In this document: one piece after another, positions 1-7,674 of the stretch
Layout: every line of letters begins with the position of its first letter
Position numbering within the stretch: position 1 is the first letter of the stretch
Assembly (NCBI GenBank): GCA_018820765.1
Contig: JAHJNN010000002.1
Location: 32,126 to 96,125, forward strand
Source of the DNA: Gammaproteobacteria bacterium
GTDB lineage: Bacteria; Pseudomonadota; Gammaproteobacteria; Burkholderiales; Thiobacillaceae
DNA: 64,000 bases
Direction: 5' to 3'
Made by a program: the position numbers and the translations under genes
The notes under the pieces: model-generated
Told to the model about the DNA's origin: nothing
Databases searched by the model: none
The model's input: only the letters and a program-made list of their open reading frames with translations

Positions 1-37
1 GCGGCGCGCCGCCCCTTCGCCGGCCCAGTCGGCCGAG

Positions 38-853
38 GTGCCGGCCCGGCGCGTCGCAGCCTGGTTGCGGAGCGCGCTTCCCAAGTTGCTGATGACGACG
101 CTGTCGCTGGGCCTGTTCGTGGCCTTCTGGTACCTCGCCACCAAGTACAAGCTGGATTTCTACATTCGTTTCACCAATATTCCCAGTCCCGGAGAGGTAT
201 GGGACAACGCGGCCCGGCTGGCGCAAAGCGACAAGTTCTACAACAACATGTATGTCAGCCTGCGCCGGATTCTGATCGGCTTCGGTATCGCCACCGTGCT
301 GGGCGTGGCGCTGGGCCTGCTGATCGGGCAGTACCGCGGCGCCAAAGCCCTGCTGTTTCCGCTGTTTGAAACCTTGCGGCCGATCCCGGCGATCGCCTGG
401 GTGCCGATGGCGATCATGCTGTGGCCCACCAACGAGACCAGCATCGTGTTCATCACCTTTCTGGGTTCGTTCTTTCCCATCCTGCTCAACACCATCCATG
501 GCGTGAACAGCGTCGATCCGGTGCTGCTGCGTGCCGCACGATGCCTGGGCGCGACCGAATACGGGCTGCTGCGTCAGGTCGTTCTGCCCGCCTCCTTGCC
601 CCACATCTTTACCGGGCTTGCCATCGGCATGGGGGTGGCCTGGGTATCCCTGATCGCCGCCGAGATGATCTCGGGCCAGTTTGGCATCGGCTACTTCACC
701 TGGGAGGCCTACTCGCTGATCGAGTATGCCGACATCGCCATCGGCATGATCGTCATCGGCGTGCTCGGGCTGCTGTGCAGCGGCGCCATCCGGATCATGG
801 GCAACATGCTGATGCCCTGGATGGCAGGCCCCACCCATGGAGGACAGAAATAA
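38..853 (+). CDS. NitT/TauT-family ABC transporter permease
   Basis: Inner-membrane permease of a nitrate/sulfonate/taurine-type ABC importer. The 271-residue product is mostly hydrophobic with about six membrane segments and carries the EAA-type cytoplasmic loop (GATEYGLLRQVVLPASLP, about residues 169-186) that docks onto the ATPase. The ATPase gene follows with a one-base overlap (TAATG), so the two are translationally coupled. The start used is a GTG at 38, but the frame is open to the window edge, so the true start could lie upstream. The substrate cannot be told from the permease and no binding-protein gene is in view. Confidence 0.85.
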   Translation: MPARRVAAWLRSALPKLLMTTLSLGLFVAFWYLATKYKLDFYIRFTNIPSPGEVWDNAARLAQSDKFYNNMYVSLRRILIGFGIATVLGVALGLLIGQYRGAKALLFPLFETLRPIPAIAWVPMAIMLWPTNETSIVFITFLGSFFPILLNTIHGVNSVDPVLLRAARCLGATEYGLLRQVVLPASLPHIFTGLAIGMGVAWVSLIAAEMISGQFGIGYFTWEAYSLIEYADIAIGMIVIGVLGLLCSGAIRIMGNMLMPWMAGPTHGGQK

Positions 854-1728
854 TGACCCAAGCCGACGACATGCCCAATGCAACCGGCCACATCCTGGTC
901 GATCACCTGCGCGTCCGCTTCGGCAGCAATGCGGCCGCGGTCGAGGCGGTGAGCGACGTCTCCATGGAGGTTAAGCCGGGCGAATTCGTCTCCATCATCG
1001 GACCCTCTGGCTGCGGCAAGTCCACCTTGCTCAACGTGGTGGCCGGGTTCGTCAAGCCGAACGAGGGCGCAGTGACCATGGACGGCAAAACGACAGACAA
1101 GCCCAGTGCCGACCGCGGCATGGTGTTTCAGCAGTACTCGCTTTTTCCCTGGCTCTCCGTTCGCAAGAACGTCGAGTTCGGTCTCAAGCAGAAGGGGATG
1201 GACGCCAACCACCGTGAAGAGGCGGCCCGCACGCTGCTCGGTCTGGCCGGTCTGCTGGCGTTCGAGAACCACTATCCCGACCAGCTTTCCGGCGGCATGA
1301 AGCAGCGGGTCGGCATCGTCCGAGCATTGGCTACCAGCCCACAGGTGCTGCTGATGGACGAGCCCTTCGGTGCACTCGATGCGCAGACCCGGGTCGTGAT
1401 GCAGCAGATCCTCACCAACATGTGGCAGCGTTTCCGCATCTCGGTGCTGTTCATCACGCATGACATCGACGAGAGCATCTTCCTGTCGGACCGGGTTTAC
1501 GTGATGACGGCGCGGCCAGGCCAGATCAAGGCCGAGATTCCCATCTCGCTGCCGCGGCCGCGCACGCCCGACATGGCGTTGAGTCCTGAGTATCTCCAGA
1601 TCAAGCAGCAGCTACGCGACCTGATCAGCGAGGAAAGTCTCAAGGCCATGGGCGGCGAACTCAAGGACAGCGGCCTTGCGGGCTTCGGTATGGAGGTCGG
1701 CCCGCAGGGCGTCGCCGAGTTGATCTAG
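853..1728 (+). CDS. NitT/TauT-family ABC transporter ATPase
   Basis: Cytoplasmic ATPase partner of the preceding permease, 291 residues from the ATG at 853. All ABC motifs are present: Walker A GPSGCGKST (residues 50-58), Q-loop FQQYSLFPW (92-100), signature LSGGMKQR (145-152), Walker B LLMDEP (166-171) and H-loop ITHD (His203). A longer reading frame runs upstream, but the ABC fold starts just after the chosen ATG and that ATG overlaps the permease stop. The stop codon lies inside a large inverted repeat that probably ends the transcript. Family: SsuB/TauB/NrtD-like importers; the substrate is unknown. Confidence 0.92.
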   Translation: MTQADDMPNATGHILVDHLRVRFGSNAAAVEAVSDVSMEVKPGEFVSIIGPSGCGKSTLLNVVAGFVKPNEGAVTMDGKTTDKPSADRGMVFQQYSLFPWLSVRKNVEFGLKQKGMDANHREEAARTLLGLAGLLAFENHYPDQLSGGMKQRVGIVRALATSPQVLLMDEPFGALDAQTRVVMQQILTNMWQRFRISVLFITHDIDESIFLSDRVYVMTARPGQIKAEIPISLPRPRTPDMALSPEYLQIKQQLRDLISEESLKAMGGELKDSGLAGFGMEVGPQGVAELI

Positions 1729-1766
1729 ACAATAGGCCGGCACGCCGGCCTGTTGTCTAGATCAAC
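1719..1766 (+). terminator. 48-bp inverted repeat over the ABC ATPase stop codon
   Basis: Two 23-base arms (1719-1741 and 1744-1766) pair with a single T-to-C difference that still allows a G-U pair, around a 2-base centre. The left arm contains the last ATPase codons and the TAG stop (1726-1728). There is no T-run after it, so it is not a textbook intrinsic terminator. It could act as a transcript-end stabiliser or boundary between the ABC genes and the flavoprotein gene. Confidence 0.6.
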
Positions 1767-1804
1767 TTGTTATGACATGTACTGCCAACGTGAAAGGACG
1801 AGCC

Positions 1805-4800
1805 ATGGCACCGACCCTGCAGCTGAATCTTGATGGATTCGAATACGAGGACGTGTATCGGGCAGCGCAGCTTCCGCTTCTGGACACTCGCTTCGACGAA
1901 TGGCTTGCCGGGCGCAACGGCGCGCTCCATGTGCGCTACCGCGACTACCGGAACGGGGGCGGTCTGCGCGGGCCCGATGAGTCGAGCCTGCTGATTGCCG
2001 TTGCGCGCGAACTGGAGGATTTTCTGGTGGCGGCGTTCGGCGTCGGTGAATCGCGCGATGGCCTGCGCGCAGCGCAGGAACGCGACGCGGTCGTGCATGC
2101 CTTCAAGCGCGAATTCGTCAAACGCCGCATCCGCAAGAAACACACGGAGCCGGCGCGGGACTTTATCGAGATCGATGCGCTGATCCCATCGCAGCCGGAT
2201 GCCGACCGCGAATGGAGCGTGGCCCGGTTCTGGGCCGATGCATCGCAGGCCGGCAACGCGGCGCAGTTGGGACTACTGGAGGAATGGCTGCACGTCGCCT
2301 GCCACAGCGAAGCTGGCCGGGCGGCGACGTCGGGCTGGGTCAGCCTCGCCATGCCGCAGGCCACCGATTACTTCAAGCTGGTGCCCATCGTACAGGTCCC
2401 AGGAGACGCCGCGATCCGCGTGGAAGGCGCTGCCGCCCCGCGTCGGCGGGATGGCTTCGATCTGACCGATGGCCGCCCCGGCCTGCGCGAAACCATGGAC
2501 CAGGTGCACTACTGCATCTACTGTCACGACCATGCCGGCGATGTCTGCTCGCACGGATTCTCCGCCAAGGAAGGCGAGGGCTTTCGCGCCAACCCGCTCG
2601 ACGTATCGCTTTCCGGCTGCCCGCTGGAGGAGCGCATCTCGGAATCCCACACGCTGAAGCGCGACGGCTATACCCTGGGCGCGCTGGCGATGATCATGCT
2701 GGACAACCCGCTGCTCCCCGCCACAGGTCATCGCATCTGCAACGACTGCATGAAAAGCTGCATCTACCAGAAGCAGGATCCGGTGAACATTCCCGAAATC
2801 GAGACGCGCATCCTGACTGACGTGCTTGGCTGGCGCTGGGGCTATGAGCTCTATTTCACGCTGACGCAATGGAATCCGCTCAACCGCGCGCGGCCGTATC
2901 GCCTGCCGTACAACGGTCGCAACACCCTGTGCGTCGGCGCCGGCCCGGCCGGCTTCAATCTCGCGCACCACTTGCTGCAGGAAGGCTTCGGCGTGGTGAT
3001 CGTCGACGGCCTCAAGATCGAACCGCTGCCCTCGGCGCTGTGCGACGCCAGCGGACGGCCAACGAGGCCGGTGGAGCATGTCGCCGAGCTGTATCAGCCG
3101 CTCGACTCGCGCACCTCTTCAGGGTTTGGCGGGGTTGCGGAATACGGCATCACAGTGCGCTGGGACAAGAATTTTCTGACCCTGATCCGGCTGGTGCTCG
3201 AGCGCCAGCCTGCCTTCCGCGTCTATGGCGGCATCCGCCTCGGCGGCACGATCACGCTGGAAGACGTGCCCGCGCTCGGGTTCGATCATGTGACGCTGGC
3301 GACCGGGGCGGGGCGGCCCACCGTTCTGCCGGTGCGCAACAACATGGCGCGCGGCATGCGCCAGGCGAGCGATTTTCTGATGGCGCTGCAGCTCACGGGC
3401 GCGGCCAAGCGCGACAGCCTCGCCAATCTGCAGGTTCGCCTTCCCGCGGTGGTGATCGGTGGCGGCCTCACCTCGATCGACACCGCCACCGAAGTGCAGG
3501 CCTACTACATCCGCCAGGTGGAGAAGGTGCTGGCGCGCTGGGAGGCGGTCGGCGAAGCCCGTGCCGGCTTGTTCGACGCCTACGAGCGGGGTGTGCTGGA
3601 TGAATTCCTGGCGCACGGCCGGGCGGTGCGCGCCGAGCGCGAACGCGCGCGTGCAGCCGGCGAATTGCCAGATTTCACCCCGTTGATCCGCGCTTGGGGC
3701 GGCGTCACCGTCGTCTACCGCCGCGCCATGGCAGAGTCGCCGGCCTACCTGCGCAATCACGAAGAGATCATAAAGGCACTGGAGGAGGGCATCTACTACG
3801 CGGAAGGTCTGGAGCCGACCGAGGCGGTCCTCGACGAGCATGGTCACGTGCAGCAGCTTCGCTGTGCGCGCACGGAAAGTGGGGAACAGGTCTCGTTGCC
3901 GGCCAGGGCGGTGCTGGTGGCAGCCGGCAGCATTCCCAACACCGTGTACGAGCGCGAACATCCGGGCACGTTCGAGATGGACGGCAAGTTTTTCGCTGCC
4001 TATCGCATCGACGGCGACGGGGAGAGGGTGTGGGTGCCGTCCGCTGGACACAACAAGAGCGCGCAGCCGGGATTTTTCACGTCTTACTGTGCGGGCAGCC
4101 TGCGCGTGTCCTTCGTCGGCGACAATCATCCCTGGTACCACGGCAGCGTGGTGAAGGCGATGGCGTCGAGCAAGCATGCGGCGCGCGACATCACCGCGCT
4201 GCTGCGGGGGCACGATTCACAACCGGCGGCCGCGCCAGATCAAGCCGCATTCGATACGTTCGCCGTGTCGCTCGACGCCGCCTTGTGTCCCGAGGTGGTG
4301 GCGGTCGAGCATCTGGCGCCGCATCTCACCAGCCTGACTGTGCGCGCGCCGCAGGCGACAAAGCATTGGCTACCGGGGCAGGTGTACCGGCTGCAGAACT
4401 TCGAGCGGCACGCGGAACACGTGGCGGGGCAGATGCTGGCGATGGAGGGCATGGCCATCGATGGCGTGCACGTGGACAAGGCGCGCGGCGAAGTGCAGCT
4501 GCTCATCAACAGCGTGGGCGTGTCGAGCCGGATTGCCGCGTCGCTCAAGCCCGGCACGCGCGTGATTCTGATGGGGCCGACCGGAACCGGTCTACCGGTG
4601 CCGGAAAATTCGACCCTGACGGTGGCGGGCGGGCACTCCGCCGTGACCAGCACGGTGGACGGCGCGGCGATGTGGCGCGCCGCAGGCAACCGCATCGTGT
4701 TCATCGGACACTTCCGCGATGCGGAGCGGGCGCGCGCAGTGCAGCGCGTGATCGAGATCCTGACCGATCAGGCGATCTGGGTGCTGGACGAAGGCCCGGC

Positions 4801-5344
4801 CCTGAAAATGCGGCGGCAGCAGGATGCCTGCTTCGTGCACGGGCTGGAGGAGTTTCTGCGGTCCTGCGCCGAGATGGACGCGAGCTTCGCGAACTGGGTG
4901 CACCAAACCGACCAGTTCATCCTGTCGGATCACCCGCAATCCATGGAAACCTTCCGCACGATGCTGCGTGCCGACCTCAAGCCGCTTCTGAAGCCGGGCT
5001 TCAATGCGATCGCCGCCGTCAACAGCCCGATGCAATGCATGATGAAGGAAGTTTGCGCCCAGTGCCTGTGCCGTCATGTGGACAGCGCGACCGGCGAGCC
5101 GTCCAAATTCGTCTTCTCCTGCTTCAACCAGCATCAACCCCTGTTTGAACTCGATTTCGGGAACCTGCATGCGCGCCAGGGGCAAAACAGCGTTCAGGAA
5201 AAGCTGTCCAGTGCCTGGCTGGCCCATCTCATGGACGGTCGGCGGGTGTCTGAAGGTGAACCGGACAAGACGTCCCCGGCGATCTGTGAAACCGTCATGG
5301 CGCCGACGGATCGGGCCGGATGCCGGGAGGGTGAGGTGCCCTAG
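1805..5344 (+). CDS. Multidomain FAD-dependent pyridine nucleotide oxidoreductase with iron-sulfur motifs
   Basis: Predicted 1179-residue soluble electron-transfer flavoprotein. In order: an N-terminal region of about 230 residues without a recognised fold; Cys motifs CIYCHDHAGDVC (about 237-248) and CNDCMKSC (about 312-319); a GltD-like FAD/NAD(P) core beginning with the Rossmann motif GAGPAGFNLAHHL (about 378) and ending near residue 800; then a ferredoxin-reductase/PyrK-like part with NAD motif VAGGHSAVTST and a closing Cys cluster (CMMKEVC.QCLC, about 1078-1088, then SCFNQ) as in [2Fe-2S] electron-transfer subunits. The ATG at 1805 has AAAGGA upstream; an in-frame ATG at 1772 lacks a ribosome site. 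The electron acceptor is unknown. Confidence 0.75.
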   Translation: MAPTLQLNLDGFEYEDVYRAAQLPLLDTRFDEWLAGRNGALHVRYRDYRNGGGLRGPDESSLLIAVARELEDFLVAAFGVGESRDGLRAAQERDAVVHAFKREFVKRRIRKKHTEPARDFIEIDALIPSQPDADREWSVARFWADASQAGNAAQLGLLEEWLHVACHSEAGRAATSGWVSLAMPQATDYFKLVPIVQVPGDAAIRVEGAAAPRRRDGFDLTDGRPGLRETMDQVHYCIYCHDHAGDVCSHGFSAKEGEGFRANPLDVSLSGCPLEERISESHTLKRDGYTLGALAMIMLDNPLLPATGHRICNDCMKSCIYQKQDPVNIPEIETRILTDVLGWRWGYELYFTLTQWNPLNRARPYRLPYNGRNTLCVGAGPAGFNLAHHLLQEGFGVVIVDGLKIEPLPSALCDASGRPTRPVEHVAELYQPLDSRTSSGFGGVAEYGITVRWDKNFLTLIRLVLERQPAFRVYGGIRLGGTITLEDVPALGFDHVTLATGAGRPTVLPVRNNMARGMRQASDFLMALQLTGAAKRDSLANLQVRLPAVVIGGGLTSIDTATEVQAYYIRQVEKVLARWEAVGEARAGLFDAYERGVLDEFLAHGRAVRAERERARAAGELPDFTPLIRAWGGVTVVYRRAMAESPAYLRNHEEIIKALEEGIYYAEGLEPTEAVLDEHGHVQQLRCARTESGEQVSLPARAVLVAAGSIPNTVYEREHPGTFEMDGKFFAAYRIDGDGERVWVPSAGHNKSAQPGFFTSYCAGSLRVSFVGDNHPWYHGSVVKAMASSKHAARDITALLRGHDSQPAAAPDQAAFDTFAVSLDAALCPEVVAVEHLAPHLTSLTVRAPQATKHWLPGQVYRLQNFERHAEHVAGQMLAMEGMAIDGVHVDKARGEVQLLINSVGVSSRIAASLKPGTRVILMGPTGTGLPVPENSTLTVAGGHSAVTSTVDGAAMWRAAGNRIVFIGHFRDAERARAVQRVIEILTDQAIWVLDEGPALKMRRQQDACFVHGLEEFLRSCAEMDASFANWVHQTDQFILSDHPQSMETFRTMLRADLKPLLKPGFNAIAAVNSPMQCMMKEVCAQCLCRHVDSATGEPSKFVFSCFNQHQPLFELDFGNLHARQGQNSVQEKLSSAWLAHLMDGRRVSEGEPDKTSPAICETVMAPTDRAGCREGEVP

Positions 5345-5410
5345 ATCCCGCAACGGTCTGCCCCTGGGTTAGCTGATCCGATTGGCGTAGCGGGGCGTAA
5401 AAGAAATTGC

Positions 5411-5439
5411 TTGACATTGGTTCTAACACGAACTAAATT
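5411..5439 (+). promoter_or_regulatory. Sigma70-type promoter of the MarR-cytochrome b561-YceI operon
   Basis: A consensus -35 TTGACA (5411-5416) and a -10 TAAATT (5434-5439) are separated by exactly 17 bases. The start point would fall near 5446, giving a leader of about 24 bases before the MarR ATG at 5470. Confidence 0.8.
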
Positions 5440-5458
5440 TGGTTCGTGTTAGAACCAA
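5417..5458. promoter_or_regulatory. Palindromic operator, probably bound by the MarR protein
   Basis: A perfect 17-base inverted repeat (arms 5417-5433, TTGGTTCTAACACGAAC, and 5442-5458) surrounds the -10 box, which sits in the 8-base spacer. Binding here would block polymerase, so autorepression of the operon by the MarR protein is the natural reading. Confidence 0.8.
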
Positions 5459-5469
5459 ATGAGCAAGCG

Positions 5470-5910
5470 ATGAGCCAGCCAACCGACTTCCTGCCGACCG
5501 TACAAGCCTTGGTGCAGTGCTACCAGGCGTTCGAGGCCTACTCCGCCGCGCACATCCGTGCGCTGGGGCTGACGCCGCCGCAGTTCGACGTCATCGCCAC
5601 GCTCGGCAACACCGCCGGGATGACCGCCACCGAACTCGGCGAAAAAACCCTCATCACCAAGGGCACGCTCACCGGCGTGGTCGACCGCCTGGTCGATCGC
5701 GGCTGGGTCGAGCGCGCCGCGCACGGCAGCGACCGCCGCTGCCAGATCGTGCGCCTGACGAAATCCGGCGAAGCGCTGTTTGCCAAGGTGTTCCCCGCGC
5801 ACATGGCGCACGTGGCCGCAGGCTTCGCCGGGGCGAGCGCGGCCGAGCATGCACGCTGGCAAACCGCCCTGCGCGCGCTGGAACAGCGGTTTAGAAGGGG
5901 GGCGGCATGA
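5470..5910 (+). CDS. MarR-family transcriptional regulator
   Basis: A 146-residue winged-helix regulator of the MarR family. It has the expected helix-turn-helix (TATELGEKTLITKGTLTGVV) followed by a wing with the DxR signature (GSDRRCQIVRLT). The ATG at 5470 is chosen over an in-frame GTG at 5446, which would sit on the predicted transcription start. The gene overlaps cytochrome b561 by ATGA, so regulator and targets form one operon behind the palindromic operator at 5417-5458. The effector is not evident; operons of this kind often respond to oxidants, acids or phenolic compounds, but that is inference. Confidence 0.9.
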   Translation: MSQPTDFLPTVQALVQCYQAFEAYSAAHIRALGLTPPQFDVIATLGNTAGMTATELGEKTLITKGTLTGVVDRLVDRGWVERAAHGSDRRCQIVRLTKSGEALFAKVFPAHMAHVAAGFAGASAAEHARWQTALRALEQRFRRGAA

Positions 5911-6455
5911 GCGCCGTGATGCGTTACTCGACCCCGGCCGTCGTGCTGCACTGGCTGATGGCGCTGCTGATCTTCGCGGGCTTCCCGCTCGGTATTTACA
6001 TGGTCGACCTGCCGCTGTCGCCCGACAAGCTGAAGCTCTACAGCTATCACAAGTGGATCGGCGTCAGCGTGTTTGCGCTGGTCGCGGTCCGGCTCGCCTG
6101 GCGGCTGACGTATACGCCGCCGCCGCTGCCCGAGGGCATGGCGGCCTGGCAGCGCCGCGCGAGTGCGATCGTGCACGGGCTCCTGTATGTCCTGATGATC
6201 GCGATTCCGCTGTCGGGCTGGCTGATGAGTTCGGCCAAGGGTTTTCAGACGGTGTGGTTCGGCGTGCTGCCGCTGCCCGATCTGATCGGCAAGGACAAGG
6301 CATTGGGCGAGCTGCTCGCCGAGGTACACAAACTCCTGAACTTCACGTTGCTGGCCCTGGTCATCCTGCACGTGGCCGCGGCACTCAAACACCATTTCAT
6401 CGAACGCCAGCCGTTTTTGCAGCGCATGGGCTGGGGCAGAAAGGAGCGCACATGA
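5907..6455 (+). CDS. Cytochrome b561
   Basis: A 182-residue inner-membrane di-heme b-type cytochrome of the bacterial b561 (CybB) family, predicted with four membrane helices. Conserved histidines lie in VVLHWLMA, YSYHKWIG, IVHGLLYV and ILHVAAALKHH. These proteins pass electrons between quinol and soluble or periplasmic partners. It overlaps both neighbours by ATGA and is followed by a YceI protein, a very common pairing; YceI proteins bind isoprenoid quinones, so the trio may handle quinone-linked electron transfer or oxidative defence. Confidence 0.92.
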   Translation: MSAVMRYSTPAVVLHWLMALLIFAGFPLGIYMVDLPLSPDKLKLYSYHKWIGVSVFALVAVRLAWRLTYTPPPLPEGMAAWQRRASAIVHGLLYVLMIAIPLSGWLMSSAKGFQTVWFGVLPLPDLIGKDKALGELLAEVHKLLNFTLLALVILHVAAALKHHFIERQPFLQRMGWGRKERT

Positions 6456-7006
6456 AACCGACCACATGGGTTTTGCTGGCCGTATTGGCCGCGCCGGCGG
6501 CGCACGCGGTGGAATACCGCACGGTGCTGCCGGCACAGAGCAGCATCCGTTTCGAATTCCGTCAGATGGGTGTGCCGGTGAAGGGTGGCTTCAAGCGCTT
6601 CGCCACCGAGATGGCGTTTGATCCGGCCAAACCCGAGGCCGCCCGCGCGAAGATCGAAATCGACCTCGCCAGCATCGACGCTGGCTCGTCCGAAGCCGAC
6701 GAGGAGTCCGCCGGCAAGCTGTGGTTCAACCGCAGCGCGTATCCGAAGGCCACCTTCGTCTCCAGCCAGGTACGCGCGCTCGGCAACAACCGCTACGAAA
6801 TGCGCGGCACGCTCACCCTCAAGGGCCGGAGCCGCGAGATGGTCGTGCCGGTGAGCTACATGCCCGGCAAGAACGCCGCCACCTTCGACGGCGGCTTCGT
6901 CCTCAAGCGCCTCGACTTCGGCATCGGCGAAGGCCTGTGGGCCGATGTCGCCACCGTCGCCAACGAAGTCCAGGTCCGGTTCCGCATTGCCGCCACCGGC
7001 AATTAA
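6452..7006 (+). CDS. Periplasmic YceI-family protein (first copy)
   Basis: A 184-residue secreted lipocalin-like protein. The signal peptide ends at AAHA (about residue 18). The mature part has the YceI core, including SSIRFEFRQMGVPVKGGF and the LKGRSREMVVPV strand. Members bind isoprenoid lipids such as ubiquinone in an extended beta-barrel. AAGGAG lies just before the ATG, and the start overlaps the cytochrome b561 stop (ATGA). It differs clearly from the second YceI gene 30 bases downstream, so this is an old paralogue pair rather than a recent duplication. Confidence 0.9.
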   Translation: MKPTTWVLLAVLAAPAAHAVEYRTVLPAQSSIRFEFRQMGVPVKGGFKRFATEMAFDPAKPEAARAKIEIDLASIDAGSSEADEESAGKLWFNRSAYPKATFVSSQVRALGNNRYEMRGTLTLKGRSREMVVPVSYMPGKNAATFDGGFVLKRLDFGIGEGLWADVATVANEVQVRFRIAATGN

Positions 7007-7035
7007 CCCCTCGTTCACCCCCCAAGGAGCACCGC

Positions 7036-7620
7036 ATGAAACTGAAAGCCCTCACCACCCTGACCGCGCTGGCCGCCTTTTCCGTCGCCGCCCAGGCCGC
7101 GCCCTCGACCTACAACATCGACAACAGCCACACCTATCCGCATTTCACCTACAGCCACCTCGGCTATTCCATCCAGACCCACAAGTTCGACAAGACCCGC
7201 GGCAAGGTGGTGATGGACTTCGATGCCAAGACCGGCTCGGTCGACGTGACCATCGACGCCAATTCGGTCAATACGGGCTTCCCCCTATTCAACGAGCACC
7301 TGCGGGGCGAGGACTATTTCGACACCGCCAGGCATCCGACCATCACCTTCAAGTCCAATAACATGACATTCAAGGGCAACACGCCGGTCAGCCTGACGGG
7401 CGACCTCACCGTCAAGGGCGTGACCCGGCCGGTGACGCTCGAGGTCACCCACTTCAAGTGCATGCCGCATCCCATGCTCAAGGCTCCCGCCTGCGGCGGC
7501 AACGCGACGACCAGGATCAAGCGCTCGGAGTTCAACATGGGAAAAAGTGTGCCCTTCGTCAGCGACGAGGTCACGCTGACCCTGGCGATCGAGGCGGTGA
7601 TGGAGCAGCCGGCGCAGTAA
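7036..7620 (+). CDS. Periplasmic YceI-family protein (second copy)
   Basis: A 194-residue exported YceI protein with signal peptide MKLKALTTLTALAAFSVAAQA. Features of the lipid-binding barrel are SHLGYSIQTHKFDKTRG, FNEHLRGEDYFD, HPTITFKS and LTVKGVTRPVTLEV. Two cysteines, in FKCMPHP and PACGG, may form a disulfide, as in E. coli YceI relatives. AAGGAG precedes the ATG. It is the last gene of the MarR operon; a separate promoter-like sequence follows for the next gene. Confidence 0.92.
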   Translation: MKLKALTTLTALAAFSVAAQAAPSTYNIDNSHTYPHFTYSHLGYSIQTHKFDKTRGKVVMDFDAKTGSVDVTIDANSVNTGFPLFNEHLRGEDYFDTARHPTITFKSNNMTFKGNTPVSLTGDLTVKGVTRPVTLEVTHFKCMPHPMLKAPACGGNATTRIKRSEFNMGKSVPFVSDEVTLTLAIEAVMEQPAQ

Positions 7621-7674
7621 GCCGGGCGGGGCGGTCTCCGGTAAAATGCGTCTTTAGCTGTCCGGATCGTTCCT

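Noticed and set aside
421..852. N-terminal extension of the ABC ATPase
   Set aside because: It lies out of frame inside the permease gene; the ATG at 853 is coupled to the permease stop.
5459..5461. ATG at 5459 as the MarR start
   Set aside because: It is out of frame with the MarR protein; the in-frame ATG is at 5470.
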